Below, one piece after another: positions 32,175 through 40,697 of a stretch of 41,389 bases of DNA (position 1 is its first letter; each line of letters starts with the position of its first letter). A program made the position numbers and the translations under genes. Location: the NCBI GenBank assembly GCA_945877805.1, contig CAMCSM010000015.1, positions 1 through 41,389 on the forward strand, written 5' to 3'. The notes beneath the pieces are model-generated. The model worked only from the letters and a program-made list of their open reading frames with translations, searched no databases and was not told the DNA's origin. The DNA is from Methylacidiphilum caldifontis. GTDB taxonomy: Bacteria; Verrucomicrobiota; Verrucomicrobiia; Methylacidiphilales; CAMAQI01.

Positions 32175-33338
32175 TTGAAAGCTCTCTTTATCCTAAATTC
32201 GGCAGTTGAAGCCTCATTTACCTCTCTATCCGCCCTCACCCAAAGGGTGAACAACATTTGGAGGGGCAGACGCCGTCTGCCTCGGGCTACGGGGAAAAGG
32301 TTCGTAAAACGAGAAGATCTCGACGCTGGAAGCGGAAATAATTTTAGTACGCGGAGCGGCGGGGGTACAACTGCAGCCCCGTCCTGTCGGGGCTGCCCCT
32401 CCATTTTAACTGCCGAATTTAGGATCATCCTTTTCATCGCACCGATTTTTTTTCTCTCCGCTCAACCGACAACAACTCCCCCTCCTCCTCTCACTCAATT
32501 TGAACGAGCTCAACTTCAAATCGGACTTGAACAGCGTCACTTCTCTTGTGGCTTCATCGATGGACGAGAAGGCAAGCGTACCACCCGAGCAATTGCCGCC
32601 TTTCAAGAAAACCAAAAACTCCCGATCACGGGAACTCTTGACTCGAATACAAAAAATCTTCTCCAACCGTTAAGCGACCCTTTTACTTATCTCACGATCA
32701 CGGAAAGCGATCTTCTCCAGATCACCCCCCCGCTCTCCACCTGGATCGAAAAAAGTCAGCAAAAAACTCTCGGATTCCATTCCCTATGGGAACTCGTTGC
32801 CGAGCGCCATCATGCGGCTCAACGCTTCATCAAGGAGCTCAATCCCTCCATCACAGAGCCCAAGCTCGGAGACCAACTTCTCGTCCCCAACCTTCAAGGC
32901 TCACTCCCCCTCCCAAAAATCGACTCCCTCCGCATCACTCTTTCGGAAACAAGCATTCAAGGGTTCGATCTCACCGGCCTCATTCAATGCCACTTCGCCT
33001 GCTCCATCGCTGCCGACAAACAAAAAAGACCGACTGGAACTTTAACCGTAAAAAATTACGCCCCCAACCCCAACTACACCTTTGATCCGGAACTTTTTAA
33101 GGCTGCGGCCCTTCAAGAAAAAATTACAAAAAAACTGATCATCCCCCCTGGACCCAATAATCCGGTTGGAACGGCTTGGATTGGCCTCAGTCTTCCGGGA
33201 TACGGCATCCACGGAACTCCCATCCCGGAAGAGATCTCTGCCACTCAATCCCACGGCTGCTTCCGCCTTTGCAACTGGAACGCCGAAAAACTCCTCAAAA
33301 TGATCCGCATCGGAATGACCGTCAGCATCCAGGAATAA
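32175..33338 (+). CDS. L,D-transpeptidase (YkuD) with peptidoglycan-binding and LysM-like domains; repeat inserted in its signal-peptide codons
   Basis: Read from TTG 32175 the frame is 387 aa. Removing a 79-codon insert (32190-32426) gives MKALFILFIAPIFFLSAQ, an excellent signal peptide. The rest is a PG_binding_1-like domain (FIDGREGKRTTRAIAAFQEN, LPITGTLDSNTKNLL), a LysM-like segment (FHSLWELVAERHHAAQRFIK, LGDQLLVPNL) and a C-terminal YkuD domain with HGTPIPE and SHGCFRL (catalytic Cys at 362). Such enzymes form 3-3 cross-links or attach proteins to peptidoglycan in the periplasm. The insert keeps the frame open, but a highly basic 79-residue segment now separates MKALF from the hydrophobic core, so export may be impaired or a downstream start used. 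Confidence 0.82.
   Translation: MKALFILNSAVEASFTSLSALTQRVNNIWRGRRRLPRATGKRFVKREDLDAGSGNNFSTRSGGGTTAAPSCRGCPSILTAEFRIILFIAPIFFLSAQPTTTPPPPLTQFERAQLQIGLEQRHFSCGFIDGREGKRTTRAIAAFQENQKLPITGTLDSNTKNLLQPLSDPFTYLTITESDLLQITPPLSTWIEKSQQKTLGFHSLWELVAERHHAAQRFIKELNPSITEPKLGDQLLVPNLQGSLPLPKIDSLRITLSETSIQGFDLTGLIQCHFACSIAADKQKRPTGTLTVKNYAPNPNYTFDPELFKAAALQEKITKKLIIPPGPNNPVGTAWIGLSLPGYGIHGTPIPEEISATQSHGCFRLCNWNAEKLLKMIRIGMTVSIQE
32190..32426. repeat. Palindromic repeat element, family B, inserted in frame in the L,D-transpeptidase gene
   Basis: The 18-bp terminal inverted repeats ATCCTAAATTCGGCAGTT (32190-32207) and AACTGCCGAATTTAGGAT (32408-32425) are perfect. ATCC also follows at 32427-32430, so ATCC may be a target duplication. 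The interior has nested inverted ends TGGAGGGGCAG/CTGCCCCTCCA and a GCAGCCCCG...CGGGGCTGC hairpin. It is homologous, inverted, to the interior of the repeat at 1-332 (shared AAAATTATTTCCGCTTCCAG, then AGATCTTCTCGTTTTACGA). Its ends match those at 1057-1235. The insertion is 237 bp, i.e. 79 codons without a stop in the host frame. Confidence 0.85.
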
Positions 33339-33389
33339 TCCCCTTTTAGATTGAACTCTCCCCGCTCTCTCGCTTTAATCCCCATCCTT

Positions 33390-34721
33390 ATGAGTCAAGT
33401 TCGCGTTCGCTTCGCCCCCTCACCCACAGGCCTCCTTCATATCGGAGGAGCCCGCACCGCCCTTTTTAATTGGATTTTCGCCAAACGGATGGGAGGAGTT
33501 TTTGTCCTCCGCATTGAAGATACCGATGCGGCCCGCAACTCCAAGGAGGCGGTCGATATTATCTTCAAAGGACTTCAATGGCTCGGACTCAACTGGGATG
33601 AAGGCCCGATGCCTGACGGATCGATTAAGGGAGATCACGGCCCGTACTTTCAAAGTCAACGCAATGAGATTTATAAGAAATATGTTCAGCAACTACTTAC
33701 CGAAGGAAAGGCTTATGAGTTTGAAGGGGCGATCAAGTTTCGTACGCCGAAAACTATTGTCACCGTTCCTGATCTGATCTGCGGAAACGTTCAATTTGAT
33801 CGTACGAACGATCCAGATCTCGTCATTCAACGTAAGGATGGTTCTCCGGTATTTCATTTGGTCAACGTCGTCGATGATCTTGAGATGAAAATTACGCACG
33901 TAATCCGCGGAGAGGATCACCTCTCCAATACGCCTAAACATCTGGCTCTTTTTGAGGCCTTTGGCGCCACCCCTCCACAATACGCCCATATTCCGTTGAT
34001 TCTCAATACCAATGGCTCCAAAATGAGCAAGCGGGATGAAGGAGCCTCGATTGGCGAATATATCGAACAAGGTTACATCTCTCAGGCTTTAAGAAACTAT
34101 CTCTGTTTTCTCGGATGGTCTCCGAAAGATAACCGCGAGGTGATCTCGATTGAAGAGGTGATCCAAATCTTTGAACTCTCTCAAATCAATCGAAGCAACG
34201 CCCGTTTCGGACTCGATAAACTATTCTGGATGAACGGGGAATATACCCGCGAACTTTCAATTGAGGCCTACGCCCCTCTCGCACAAAGCATTCTCGAAAA
34301 ATCGGGAATCTCTTTTGCTGGAGTCGATCCCACCTACTTCAAGGCAGCCCTTGCGATCGTCAAAGAAAAAATCAAAGTAGGACGAGAACTTCCGGAATGG
34401 ATGAGCTACTTCTTCACGGAAGAGTTCGATTTTGATCCTGCCGCCGTTCAAAAAGTTTTTACCCCCGAAGGTCTCGCTCATCTCACCACCCTTCGAGCGA
34501 AACTTGCGGAGCTCAACCCCTTCGACTGTGCCACCCTTGAAAACAGCATCAAGGCCCTTGCGACCGAAAAGGCCGTCAAAGCGGGAGTTTATATCCACCC
34601 GATCCGTCTCGCGACCTCCGGTCGTCCCGTCGGTCCGAGTCTCTATCACCTTTTAGAAGTTCTCGGCAAAGAGAAAGTCCTCTCCCGAATCGACCGCGCT
34701 TTAGCGAAATTTAAAAGCTAA
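33390..34721 (+). CDS. gltX: Glutamyl-tRNA synthetase
   Basis: The start is chosen at ATG 33390 (MSQVRVRFAPSPTG), giving 443 aa. It has the class I synthetase signatures: HIGGARTALFNW (HIGH-type), RIEDTDAARN, HVIRGEDHLSNTPKH and the KMSKR loop in NGSKMSKRDEGA. The C-terminal anticodon-binding part is short, making the enzyme smaller than the usual 470-500 aa. It charges tRNA-Glu in the cytoplasm; if the organism lacks GlnRS it would also charge tRNA-Gln for later amidation, which cannot be judged here. It lies 51 bp after the L,D-transpeptidase gene on the same strand. Confidence 0.95.
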   Translation: MSQVRVRFAPSPTGLLHIGGARTALFNWIFAKRMGGVFVLRIEDTDAARNSKEAVDIIFKGLQWLGLNWDEGPMPDGSIKGDHGPYFQSQRNEIYKKYVQQLLTEGKAYEFEGAIKFRTPKTIVTVPDLICGNVQFDRTNDPDLVIQRKDGSPVFHLVNVVDDLEMKITHVIRGEDHLSNTPKHLALFEAFGATPPQYAHIPLILNTNGSKMSKRDEGASIGEYIEQGYISQALRNYLCFLGWSPKDNREVISIEEVIQIFELSQINRSNARFGLDKLFWMNGEYTRELSIEAYAPLAQSILEKSGISFAGVDPTYFKAALAIVKEKIKVGRELPEWMSYFFTEEFDFDPAAVQKVFTPEGLAHLTTLRAKLAELNPFDCATLENSIKALATEKAVKAGVYIHPIRLATSGRPVGPSLYHLLEVLGKEKVLSRIDRALAKFKS

Positions 34722-34785
34722 TCCTTTCCCTCCTCATTCAAAAAACGAACGACTTGAAAGTTCCAAGCAGGCTCCTGAAATCGCT

Positions 34786-34852
34786 TTAACCCATTTCTTG
34801 CATTGGGAATGGATATACCTCGCAAACGATATCACCAAAATGGTGATAAAAA
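34786..34852. repeat. Partial family A repeat, exact reverse-complement copy of 267-333
   Basis: Sixty-seven consecutive bases, starting TTAACCCATTTCTTGCATTG, are identical to the reverse complement of 267-333 and include the small hairpin ATCACCA/TGGTGAT. The other half of the element is absent; GGAGGGGG follows directly, as in the other copies' inner boundaries. The rest of the gap 34722-34937 shows no gene. Confidence 0.85.
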
Positions 34853-34937
34853 CCGGAGGGGGAAGAGTTGATTCGATCTAAAAAGGACTCGCCCCACAAA
34901 TGAGTCTTGGTTCCGGCTCGTCCGGTTTATGTACTTC

Positions 34938-34966
34938 TTGACTTTCAACTTTTCTCTCGTTAGTTA
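34938..34966 (+). promoter_or_regulatory. Possible promoter of the heavy-metal efflux operon
   Basis: TTGACT (34938-34943) and TAGTTA (34961-34966) lie 17 bp apart, directly before the ATG at 34973, which would leave almost no leader. The -10 is weak. A TTAGTTAGTTTTAA run overlaps it. No regulator gene is next to it. Confidence 0.3.
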
Positions 34967-34972
34967 GTTTTA

Positions 34973-35299
34973 ATGAATTTGAGCCGATTTATCCTTTCTC
35001 TCATCGGCTCTCTTATTCTCCTTAATTTCTTCCTGACAACTCTGAACGCCTCCTCAGTAAAAAGCTCTTTCTTCTCTTCGACCTGCTGTCATGAAGAGGA
35101 AAATACCCCCCCTTGTTCCGACTTACCCCATCATTGTCACTCCGACTGTTTATGTCATTTTACAATCTCTCTTTTTAATTCCTCCATCTATTCCTTTATT
35201 CAAATCTCCCCCATGACATTCAACTTCGAACGTTTCCATCAAACAGCTCCTGAAGAGCCCTTTTTGGGAATTGATTACCCCCCTCAAATTCAATCCTAA
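34973..35299 (+). CDS. Small exported Cys/His-rich protein, first gene of the metal-efflux operon
   Basis: This 108-aa protein has a signal peptide (FILSLIGSLILLNFFLTTLNA) and a mature part with a dense cluster of metal-type ligands: TCCHEEENTPPCSDLPHHCH followed by SDCLCHF. Then comes a hydrophobic stretch and a plain C-terminus. The position before CzcC-type genes resembles small periplasmic metal-binding or sensory proteins of czc/cnr loci (such as CzcI or CnrX types), but I see no specific homology. It probably binds Zn, Cu or Co in the periplasm; this is inferred from composition and context. Confidence 0.6.
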   Translation: MNLSRFILSLIGSLILLNFFLTTLNASSVKSSFFSSTCCHEEENTPPCSDLPHHCHSDCLCHFTISLFNSSIYSFIQISPMTFNFERFHQTAPEEPFLGIDYPPQIQS

Positions 35300-35317
35300 A
35301 GCGGGCTCCCGCTTTCC
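35298..35317. terminator. Short hairpin after the Cys/His-rich gene
   Basis: AAGCGG/CCGCTT closes a GCTC loop right at the stop codon. There is no U-tract, so it may be a partial terminator or an mRNA stability hairpin between the first gene and czcC. Confidence 0.35.
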
Positions 35318-35408
35318 TGAGATATCGTCACGATTACCTCCCCCTCTTCTTATTTGGAAGAGAGATCATTAACCCCTTATTTGCTTGCTCACGATAGAGA
35401 CCTTTAAC

Positions 35409-36698
35409 ATGAATTTTAGACCCCATGATGTTTTGCGATCCTTTTTCTATTTAATGATCTCCGTACTCTTACACGGATTCCTCGCCGCAATAACGCTGCA
35501 AGAGGCAGAATCTCTTGCGTTGAAAAATAATTCTGAATATCGCTTTTATCAGGCGGAGGTCTCTGCGATGAAGGGGGCACGAACGCAAGCGGGACTCTGG
35601 AAAAACCCAGAGATCTCCCTCGAGTATGGGGAGCGTCGGATTAAAAATTCGGGCGATCAACTTCAAAATGAAGGAACCACTCGCGGGGGCTCCGTAAAGC
35701 AAACTTTTGAATTTCCTGGTAAAGGATCGCTTCGCAAAGCAATGGCCGATCAAGATCTTCTGATCGCTGAACTGGGGCTATTACAATTTGAAAAAGCGCT
35801 TGCGGGAAAAGTTCATCTCCTTGCCTTGACCTATCTCTCCGCCTGCCAGCAGAGCGAAGCGATCGAGGAGGTCAGCGAGCGAGCGGTTGCGCTTCTCGAT
35901 CTTTTGCAATCCCGCCCCCTGGCCGGAACCCAACAGCTTCTTGAACTTCGTGTCATCGAGGGAACTCTTCTCTCGCTTCAACAAAGCGCCAAGGAGTGGA
36001 TTCAAGCACGGGAGGAAAGTCGAATTGAGCTCAATACCGTTCTCGGCCTCCCTCAAAGTCATCTACTGACGATCGAGGCCTCTTTATCTACTCCGCCTCA
36101 GTCCCTCCCTGAGATCAGCAAAATTGTTCTGGCAGGACTCTCTCATAATCTTCTCCTGAAAATTCGAATGGCAGAGCTTGAGAAATCAGCCGATGCCGTT
36201 TCCTCTGCTAAACTTGATATCGCCCCCGACTTTTCCGTAGGCCCCTTTTTTAGTCAAGATAAGGCCGGCGAAAGTGAAGTAAATTTTGGAGGATCCCTCT
36301 CCATGACTCTCCCGCTTTGGAATTGGAATCAAGGAACGATTGCTCACTCTCAAGCGCTTCAGAAACAGGCCGATGCATTGCTCCTTGAGGCACGCAGAAA
36401 GGTGGAGGCTCAAATCATGCGCTCTTATCGCTTTCTCCAACTTAACCGTAAACTTCTCGAAGCCACCCCAGAAAAAACGATTTCAAATTTACGTTCCGCC
36501 GCCGATCTCGCCGATCGTCAATATCGCACCGGAGCGATTCCCGTTGCCCTCTACATCGAGGTTCAACGCGAGTTCCTGAATTCACTTAAAATACGCCACG
36601 AGACCTTTCTTCAACTCTGGTCAAACCGACTTGATCTTGATCTGCTGACCTCCGGAGCTCTCACAGAGCCCTCCCCTTATAAATCGGTCAAAGACTGA
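35409..36698 (+). CDS. czcC: CzcC-type outer membrane efflux protein (TolC family)
   Basis: The start is set at ATG 35409 (MNFRPHDVL), giving 429 aa with a signal peptide ending near HGFLAA. It has the two OEP repeats with long helices: TLQEAESLALKNNSEYRFYQ near the start, NPEISLEYGERR, a long coiled-coil region, a second half beginning with ISKIVLAGLSHNLLLKIRMA, then FGGSLSMTLPLWNWNQGTIA, and ADLADRQYRTGAIPVALYIE near the end. It forms the outer membrane channel of the RND tripartite pump that exports divalent heavy metals. It is followed by a 65-bp gap with a repeat and then by the adaptor gene. Confidence 0.88.
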   Translation: MNFRPHDVLRSFFYLMISVLLHGFLAAITLQEAESLALKNNSEYRFYQAEVSAMKGARTQAGLWKNPEISLEYGERRIKNSGDQLQNEGTTRGGSVKQTFEFPGKGSLRKAMADQDLLIAELGLLQFEKALAGKVHLLALTYLSACQQSEAIEEVSERAVALLDLLQSRPLAGTQQLLELRVIEGTLLSLQQSAKEWIQAREESRIELNTVLGLPQSHLLTIEASLSTPPQSLPEISKIVLAGLSHNLLLKIRMAELEKSADAVSSAKLDIAPDFSVGPFFSQDKAGESEVNFGGSLSMTLPLWNWNQGTIAHSQALQKQADALLLEARRKVEAQIMRSYRFLQLNRKLLEATPEKTISNLRSAADLADRQYRTGAIPVALYIEVQREFLNSLKIRHETFLQLWSNRLDLDLLTSGALTEPSPYKSVKD

Positions 36699-36763
36699 AA
36701 CCACGGATATCGCCCCAATGAAAATATTCTCTAACCCATTTCAATCGCATTGAATTCCGATTT
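36699..36763. repeat. Repeat scraps between czcC and czcB
   Basis: ACCACGGATATC (36701-36712) is an ACGGAT-type word. TCGCATTGAATTCCGATTT (36745-36763) is the exact reverse complement of 23971-23989. AACCCATTTC at about 36733 recalls the family A end. These lie inside the efflux operon without breaking a gene. Confidence 0.55.
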
Positions 36764-37543
36764 ATGAATTTTAAAAATACAGTTTTATTTATTTTTTTGA
36801 TCGGATGTCGAGAAAGCTCTACTCCACCCTCTTCCGATCGACAGACCTCTGTTGAAATAGAAGTGGATCATCGATCAGAAAAAGAAGGATCGACCTACGA
36901 AGAGGGAAAGGGAATCTCCTTATTGAAGGAGACCGAGGAATCGTTAGGGGTCGAAATCGCAGAGGTTACCGAAAATCCGATTCAATCCACTCTCCGCATC
37001 ACCGCTCAAGTCTATCGCTCCGCTTTAGAGAAATCGAAAAAACAGGGAGGAGAACAACAGGGCAATGCCTATGCCTCCGCGCTCCTTTCTTCAGAGATCG
37101 CTTCCACGCTTCCTCTTCAAACAACGGTTCACTTCGGGAGCTCTCCAAAAAGCGCTGTGCGCCCGCCAGGAATCGTTTGGAAGATAAACTCTGCGCAGTC
37201 GACTGGACTGGAGAAGACAGAGATCCTCTTAGAACTCCCTGACCCAGAGCAGTCGTTGAAAGTCCGTGACTTTATTGAGTTGGATCTACTCTCTCCGCTT
37301 GCTCTCTCCGCTAAACTCAGTATCCCTCCCTCCGCTCGTCTCAAGACCTCAACGGGCTCCTATGCTTTTGTTAAAAATGGCTCCTTTTTACTTCGTACGG
37401 AAATTAAGACCGGAATCGAAAGTAAGGATTGGATCGAAATCCTCGAAGGTCTCTATGAAGGGGATCAAATTGCCACAAAACCGATTGAGGAACTCTACAT
37501 GATCGAACTCCGTGCCACCAAGGGGGGCGGACACTGTCACTAA
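36764..37543 (+). CDS. czcB: CzcB-like periplasmic adaptor (membrane fusion protein), unusually short
   Basis: This 259-aa lipoprotein has the start MNFKNTVLFIFLIGC with lipobox Cys at 15. The N-terminal segment EGKGISLLKETEESLGVEIA, followed by EVTENPIQSTLRITAQVY, and the C-terminal TEIKTGIESKDWIEILEGLY, followed by EGDQIATKPIEELYMIEL, are typical of heavy-metal RND adaptors. The middle is much shorter than usual (family about 360-500 aa): I see no lipoyl-type pair or long alpha-helical hairpin. The C-terminus ends GGGHCH. It should link CzcA to CzcC; the reduced hairpin raises the question of how it contacts the channel. It ends 8 bp before czcA. Confidence 0.75.
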   Translation: MNFKNTVLFIFLIGCRESSTPPSSDRQTSVEIEVDHRSEKEGSTYEEGKGISLLKETEESLGVEIAEVTENPIQSTLRITAQVYRSALEKSKKQGGEQQGNAYASALLSSEIASTLPLQTTVHFGSSPKSAVRPPGIVWKINSAQSTGLEKTEILLELPDPEQSLKVRDFIELDLLSPLALSAKLSIPPSARLKTSTGSYAFVKNGSFLLRTEIKTGIESKDWIEILEGLYEGDQIATKPIEELYMIELRATKGGGHCH

Positions 37544-37551
37544 ATAATTTT

Positions 37552-40500
37552 ATGATTCATCAACTTCTCCGTTTTTCGCTCCGTCAACGACTTTTCATTA
37601 TCCTATCGAGCCTGCTCCTGCTTTTGATCGGACTTTGGTCTGCCACAAAACTCCCGATTGATGCCGTTCCTGATATCACAAATGTACAGGTTCAAGTCAA
37701 CACCGAGATCCAAGGACTTGCCCCGGAAGAGATCGAAAAACGGGTCACGTATCCGATCGAGATGGAACTCTCTGGAATTCAAAATCTGACGGAGTTACGC
37801 TCACTTTCTAAATTCGGTCTCTCGCAAATCACGATGGTTTTTGAGGAAGGAACTGATCTGTATCGCGCTCGACAACTCGTCAGCGAACGTCTCCAAAATG
37901 CGATTGAAGAACTCCCCAAAGGAGTTACGCCGAAGCTCGCCCCGATTTCAACCGGATTAGGGGAGATCTTCTACTATGTTGTCGAATTTAAAAAAGGGTA
38001 CGAAGGCCCCAATAAACCGCAGGATCGCCAACAGCAACTGATGGAACTCAAACTGATCCATGACTTTCTCTTAAAGCCGCAACTTCGCTCCGTTCCAGGA
38101 ATCGCTGAGGTCAATGCCTCGGGAGGATATGAGAAGCAGATCGTCGTTTCTCCAATACCCGAAAAGCTATGGGGTGTCGGAATGACTTTCTCCGAGGTCG
38201 CCGCCATCATTGCCGAAAATGTCGAGAATTCAGGAGGGGGAGCAGTCCAAATCGGGGGGGAGCAACTCAGTATCCGCTCTAACGGCCGAGTGAGCTCCAG
38301 CGAGGAGATCGCCAATCTTCCTGTAAAATCGGTGGCCGGATCCTCGATCCTCCGGGTTCGTGATCTGGCGGAGGTCAGTATCGGAACCGGAATTCGCGCC
38401 GGAGCCTCCACCTACAACGGCGAGGAGTGCGTTCTTGGTGCAACGCTGATGTTGGCAGGAGAAAACTCCCGCCTCGTCGCAAAACGGGTCGCTGATAAAA
38501 TTAAAGAGATCGCCCCCGCTCTCCCTCCGGGAGTTGAGGTGATTACGGTTTATAATCGAATGGATCTCGTCAATCGAACGATTCAAACCGTCGAAAAAAA
38601 TCTCTTCGAAGGAGCGATTTTTGTCATGATTGTTCTTTTCGTACTTCTCGGAAATATTCGTGCGGCGCTCATCGTCTCCACCGCAATTCCTCTCTCTTTC
38701 CTCTTTGCGATCACCGGAATGGCTCAATCGAAAATCTCTGGAAACTTGATGAGCTTAGGCGCGATCGATTTTGGTCTAATCATCGACGGTGCTGTGGTCA
38801 TGGTCGAAAATATCGTTCGCCATATAAGCCATCAACAAAAGAGGCTTGGAAGAGTTCTTACTCCCCTTGAACGTACACGGGAGGTACTCGTTGCTTCAAA
38901 AGAGGTCGCTCATCCGATGTTTTTCGGAGTCCTGATTGTCACCGTCGTTTATATTCCGATCCTTGCCTTAACAGGAATCGAAGGAAAAATGTTCAAGCCA
39001 ATGGCAATCACCGTGATCTTTGCTCTCGGGGGAGCCTTAATTTTAGCCCTTACACTGATGCCGGTTCTTTGCTCCTATTTTCTCAATACAAAAATTGAGG
39101 AAAAAGAGAGCCGCATCGTTCTTTTCTTCAAAAATATTTATACCCCCCTGCTCTCCTCTGCCTTAACCCATCGCGCTCTTATTTTCTGTGGAACCGTAGG
39201 GCTCTTTCTCTTCTCCTTATTCATCCTCAGTCGAATGGGCAAAGAGTTCATTCCCCAACTCGATGAAGGTTCCTTCGCCACTCATATGATTCGGACAACG
39301 AGTATTGGACTCGATAAATCGATCGAAATGCAGCAACGCGCCGATAAAGCCCTCCTTAAATTATTCCCTGAAGTCACTTATACCTTTAGTCGAATCGGAA
39401 CCGCTGAGATCGCCACCGACCCGATGGGGGTGAATGTCGCTGATTGCTATATCTTCTATCGCCCCAAAAATGCGTGGAGAGAAAAGATCACCTCGAAGGA
39501 TGAACTCGCCTCTAAAATGAGCCATGAATTGGGGGTTCAGGTTCCGGGTCAAGCCTACCTCTTCTCTCAACCGATTGAGATGCGCTTTAACGAAATCCTC
39601 GAAGGAACACGAGCCGATATTGCGGTTAAAGTCTTTGGGGAGGATTACTCCGAAATCGAACGGATTGCCACCGAGGTCCGAGAGATTCTTGAAAAGATCC
39701 CAGGCTCTGCCGATGTCGAATTTGATGCCCTCGGAAAGGCCCCGCTTCTAGAGATTACCCCCAATCGTGAAGCGATGGCACGGTACAATCTTCACTCCTC
39801 AGAAATTAATGAGGCGATCTCGACCGCACTCGCGGGAAAAGAGACGGGGGTCATTGTTGAAGGGAATCGTCGCTATCCGATTGTCGTTCGACTTCCTGAA
39901 GATCGACGCAATCAACAGGAAACGATGAAAGCGATCCCGGTTCGCACCTCAAATGGGGGGATGATCTCTCTCGGTCAAGTCGCTGATTTTTCGGTCTCCG
40001 AAAAAGTAAACACGATTCAACGTGAACTCGGCCAACGACGGGCGGCGATTATGGTCAACCTTCGTGGCCGTGATCTCTCCAGTTGGGTGGAGGAGGCCCG
40101 TCAAAAAACAGAGGCTCTTTCACTTCCTTCCGGATATCGAATTGAATATGGGGGTCAGTTTAAAAACTACATTGAGGCGGCAAAGCGACTGATGATCGTT
40201 GTTCCGCTCTCTCTTTCCTTAATCTTTATTCTGCTCTTTTTCAGTTTTAAATCCCTCCGACAAGCGACTCTCGTTTTTCTCTGTATTCCATTGGCAATCA
40301 CCGGCGGAATTCTGGCCATCGAACTGAGAGGGATGCCCTTCACGATCTCTGCGGCGATTGGGTTTATCGCTCTTTCCGGAATAGCCGTTCTCAATGGAGT
40401 CATGCTGATCTCCTACATCAATCAGCTTCGTCTCGAGGGCAAGTCAATCCGGGAGGCGGTTATCGAAGGAACCTTGACCCGACTCAGACCTAAACTGATG

Positions 40501-40689
40501 ACAGCCTTCGTCGCCGCCCTTGGATTTCTCCCAATGGCCTTAGGATCTGGGGCGGGAGCCGAAGTTCAACGTCCCTTAGCGACCGTCATCATTGGCGGGA
40601 TTATCACCTCCACTTTTTTAACTCTGATCCTTCTTCCTGTTCTTTATGATTGGATAGAAACAAAAATCGAAAACAAAAAAACAACCTAG
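37552..40689 (+). CDS. czcA: CzcA-type heavy-metal efflux RND transporter
   Basis: This 1045-aa protein is full length for the heavy-metal efflux RND family, with twelve membrane helices: one at the start (LFIILSSLLLLLIGLWSATK), five around residues 340-520, one at about 540, and five at about 870-1040. Motifs include LPIDAVPDITNVQVQ, the transmembrane segment DFGLIIDGAVVMVENIVRHI with the proton-relay acidic residues of the Zn/Co/Cd (HME1-like) type, and PQLDEGSFATHMIRTTSIGL. It drives proton-coupled export of divalent cations from periplasm or cytoplasm through CzcB and CzcC. Substrate choice (Zn, Co, Cd) is inferred from that motif. Intact. Confidence 0.93.
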   Translation: MIHQLLRFSLRQRLFIILSSLLLLLIGLWSATKLPIDAVPDITNVQVQVNTEIQGLAPEEIEKRVTYPIEMELSGIQNLTELRSLSKFGLSQITMVFEEGTDLYRARQLVSERLQNAIEELPKGVTPKLAPISTGLGEIFYYVVEFKKGYEGPNKPQDRQQQLMELKLIHDFLLKPQLRSVPGIAEVNASGGYEKQIVVSPIPEKLWGVGMTFSEVAAIIAENVENSGGGAVQIGGEQLSIRSNGRVSSSEEIANLPVKSVAGSSILRVRDLAEVSIGTGIRAGASTYNGEECVLGATLMLAGENSRLVAKRVADKIKEIAPALPPGVEVITVYNRMDLVNRTIQTVEKNLFEGAIFVMIVLFVLLGNIRAALIVSTAIPLSFLFAITGMAQSKISGNLMSLGAIDFGLIIDGAVVMVENIVRHISHQQKRLGRVLTPLERTREVLVASKEVAHPMFFGVLIVTVVYIPILALTGIEGKMFKPMAITVIFALGGALILALTLMPVLCSYFLNTKIEEKESRIVLFFKNIYTPLLSSALTHRALIFCGTVGLFLFSLFILSRMGKEFIPQLDEGSFATHMIRTTSIGLDKSIEMQQRADKALLKLFPEVTYTFSRIGTAEIATDPMGVNVADCYIFYRPKNAWREKITSKDELASKMSHELGVQVPGQAYLFSQPIEMRFNEILEGTRADIAVKVFGEDYSEIERIATEVREILEKIPGSADVEFDALGKAPLLEITPNREAMARYNLHSSEINEAISTALAGKETGVIVEGNRRYPIVVRLPEDRRNQQETMKAIPVRTSNGGMISLGQVADFSVSEKVNTIQRELGQRRAAIMVNLRGRDLSSWVEEARQKTEALSLPSGYRIEYGGQFKNYIEAAKRLMIVVPLSLSLIFILLFFSFKSLRQATLVFLCIPLAITGGILAIELRGMPFTISAAIGFIALSGIAVLNGVMLISYINQLRLEGKSIREAVIEGTLTRLRPKLMTAFVAALGFLPMALGSGAGAEVQRPLATVIIGGIITSTFLTLILLPVLYDWIETKIENKKTT

Positions 40690-40697
40690 GAAAACTG

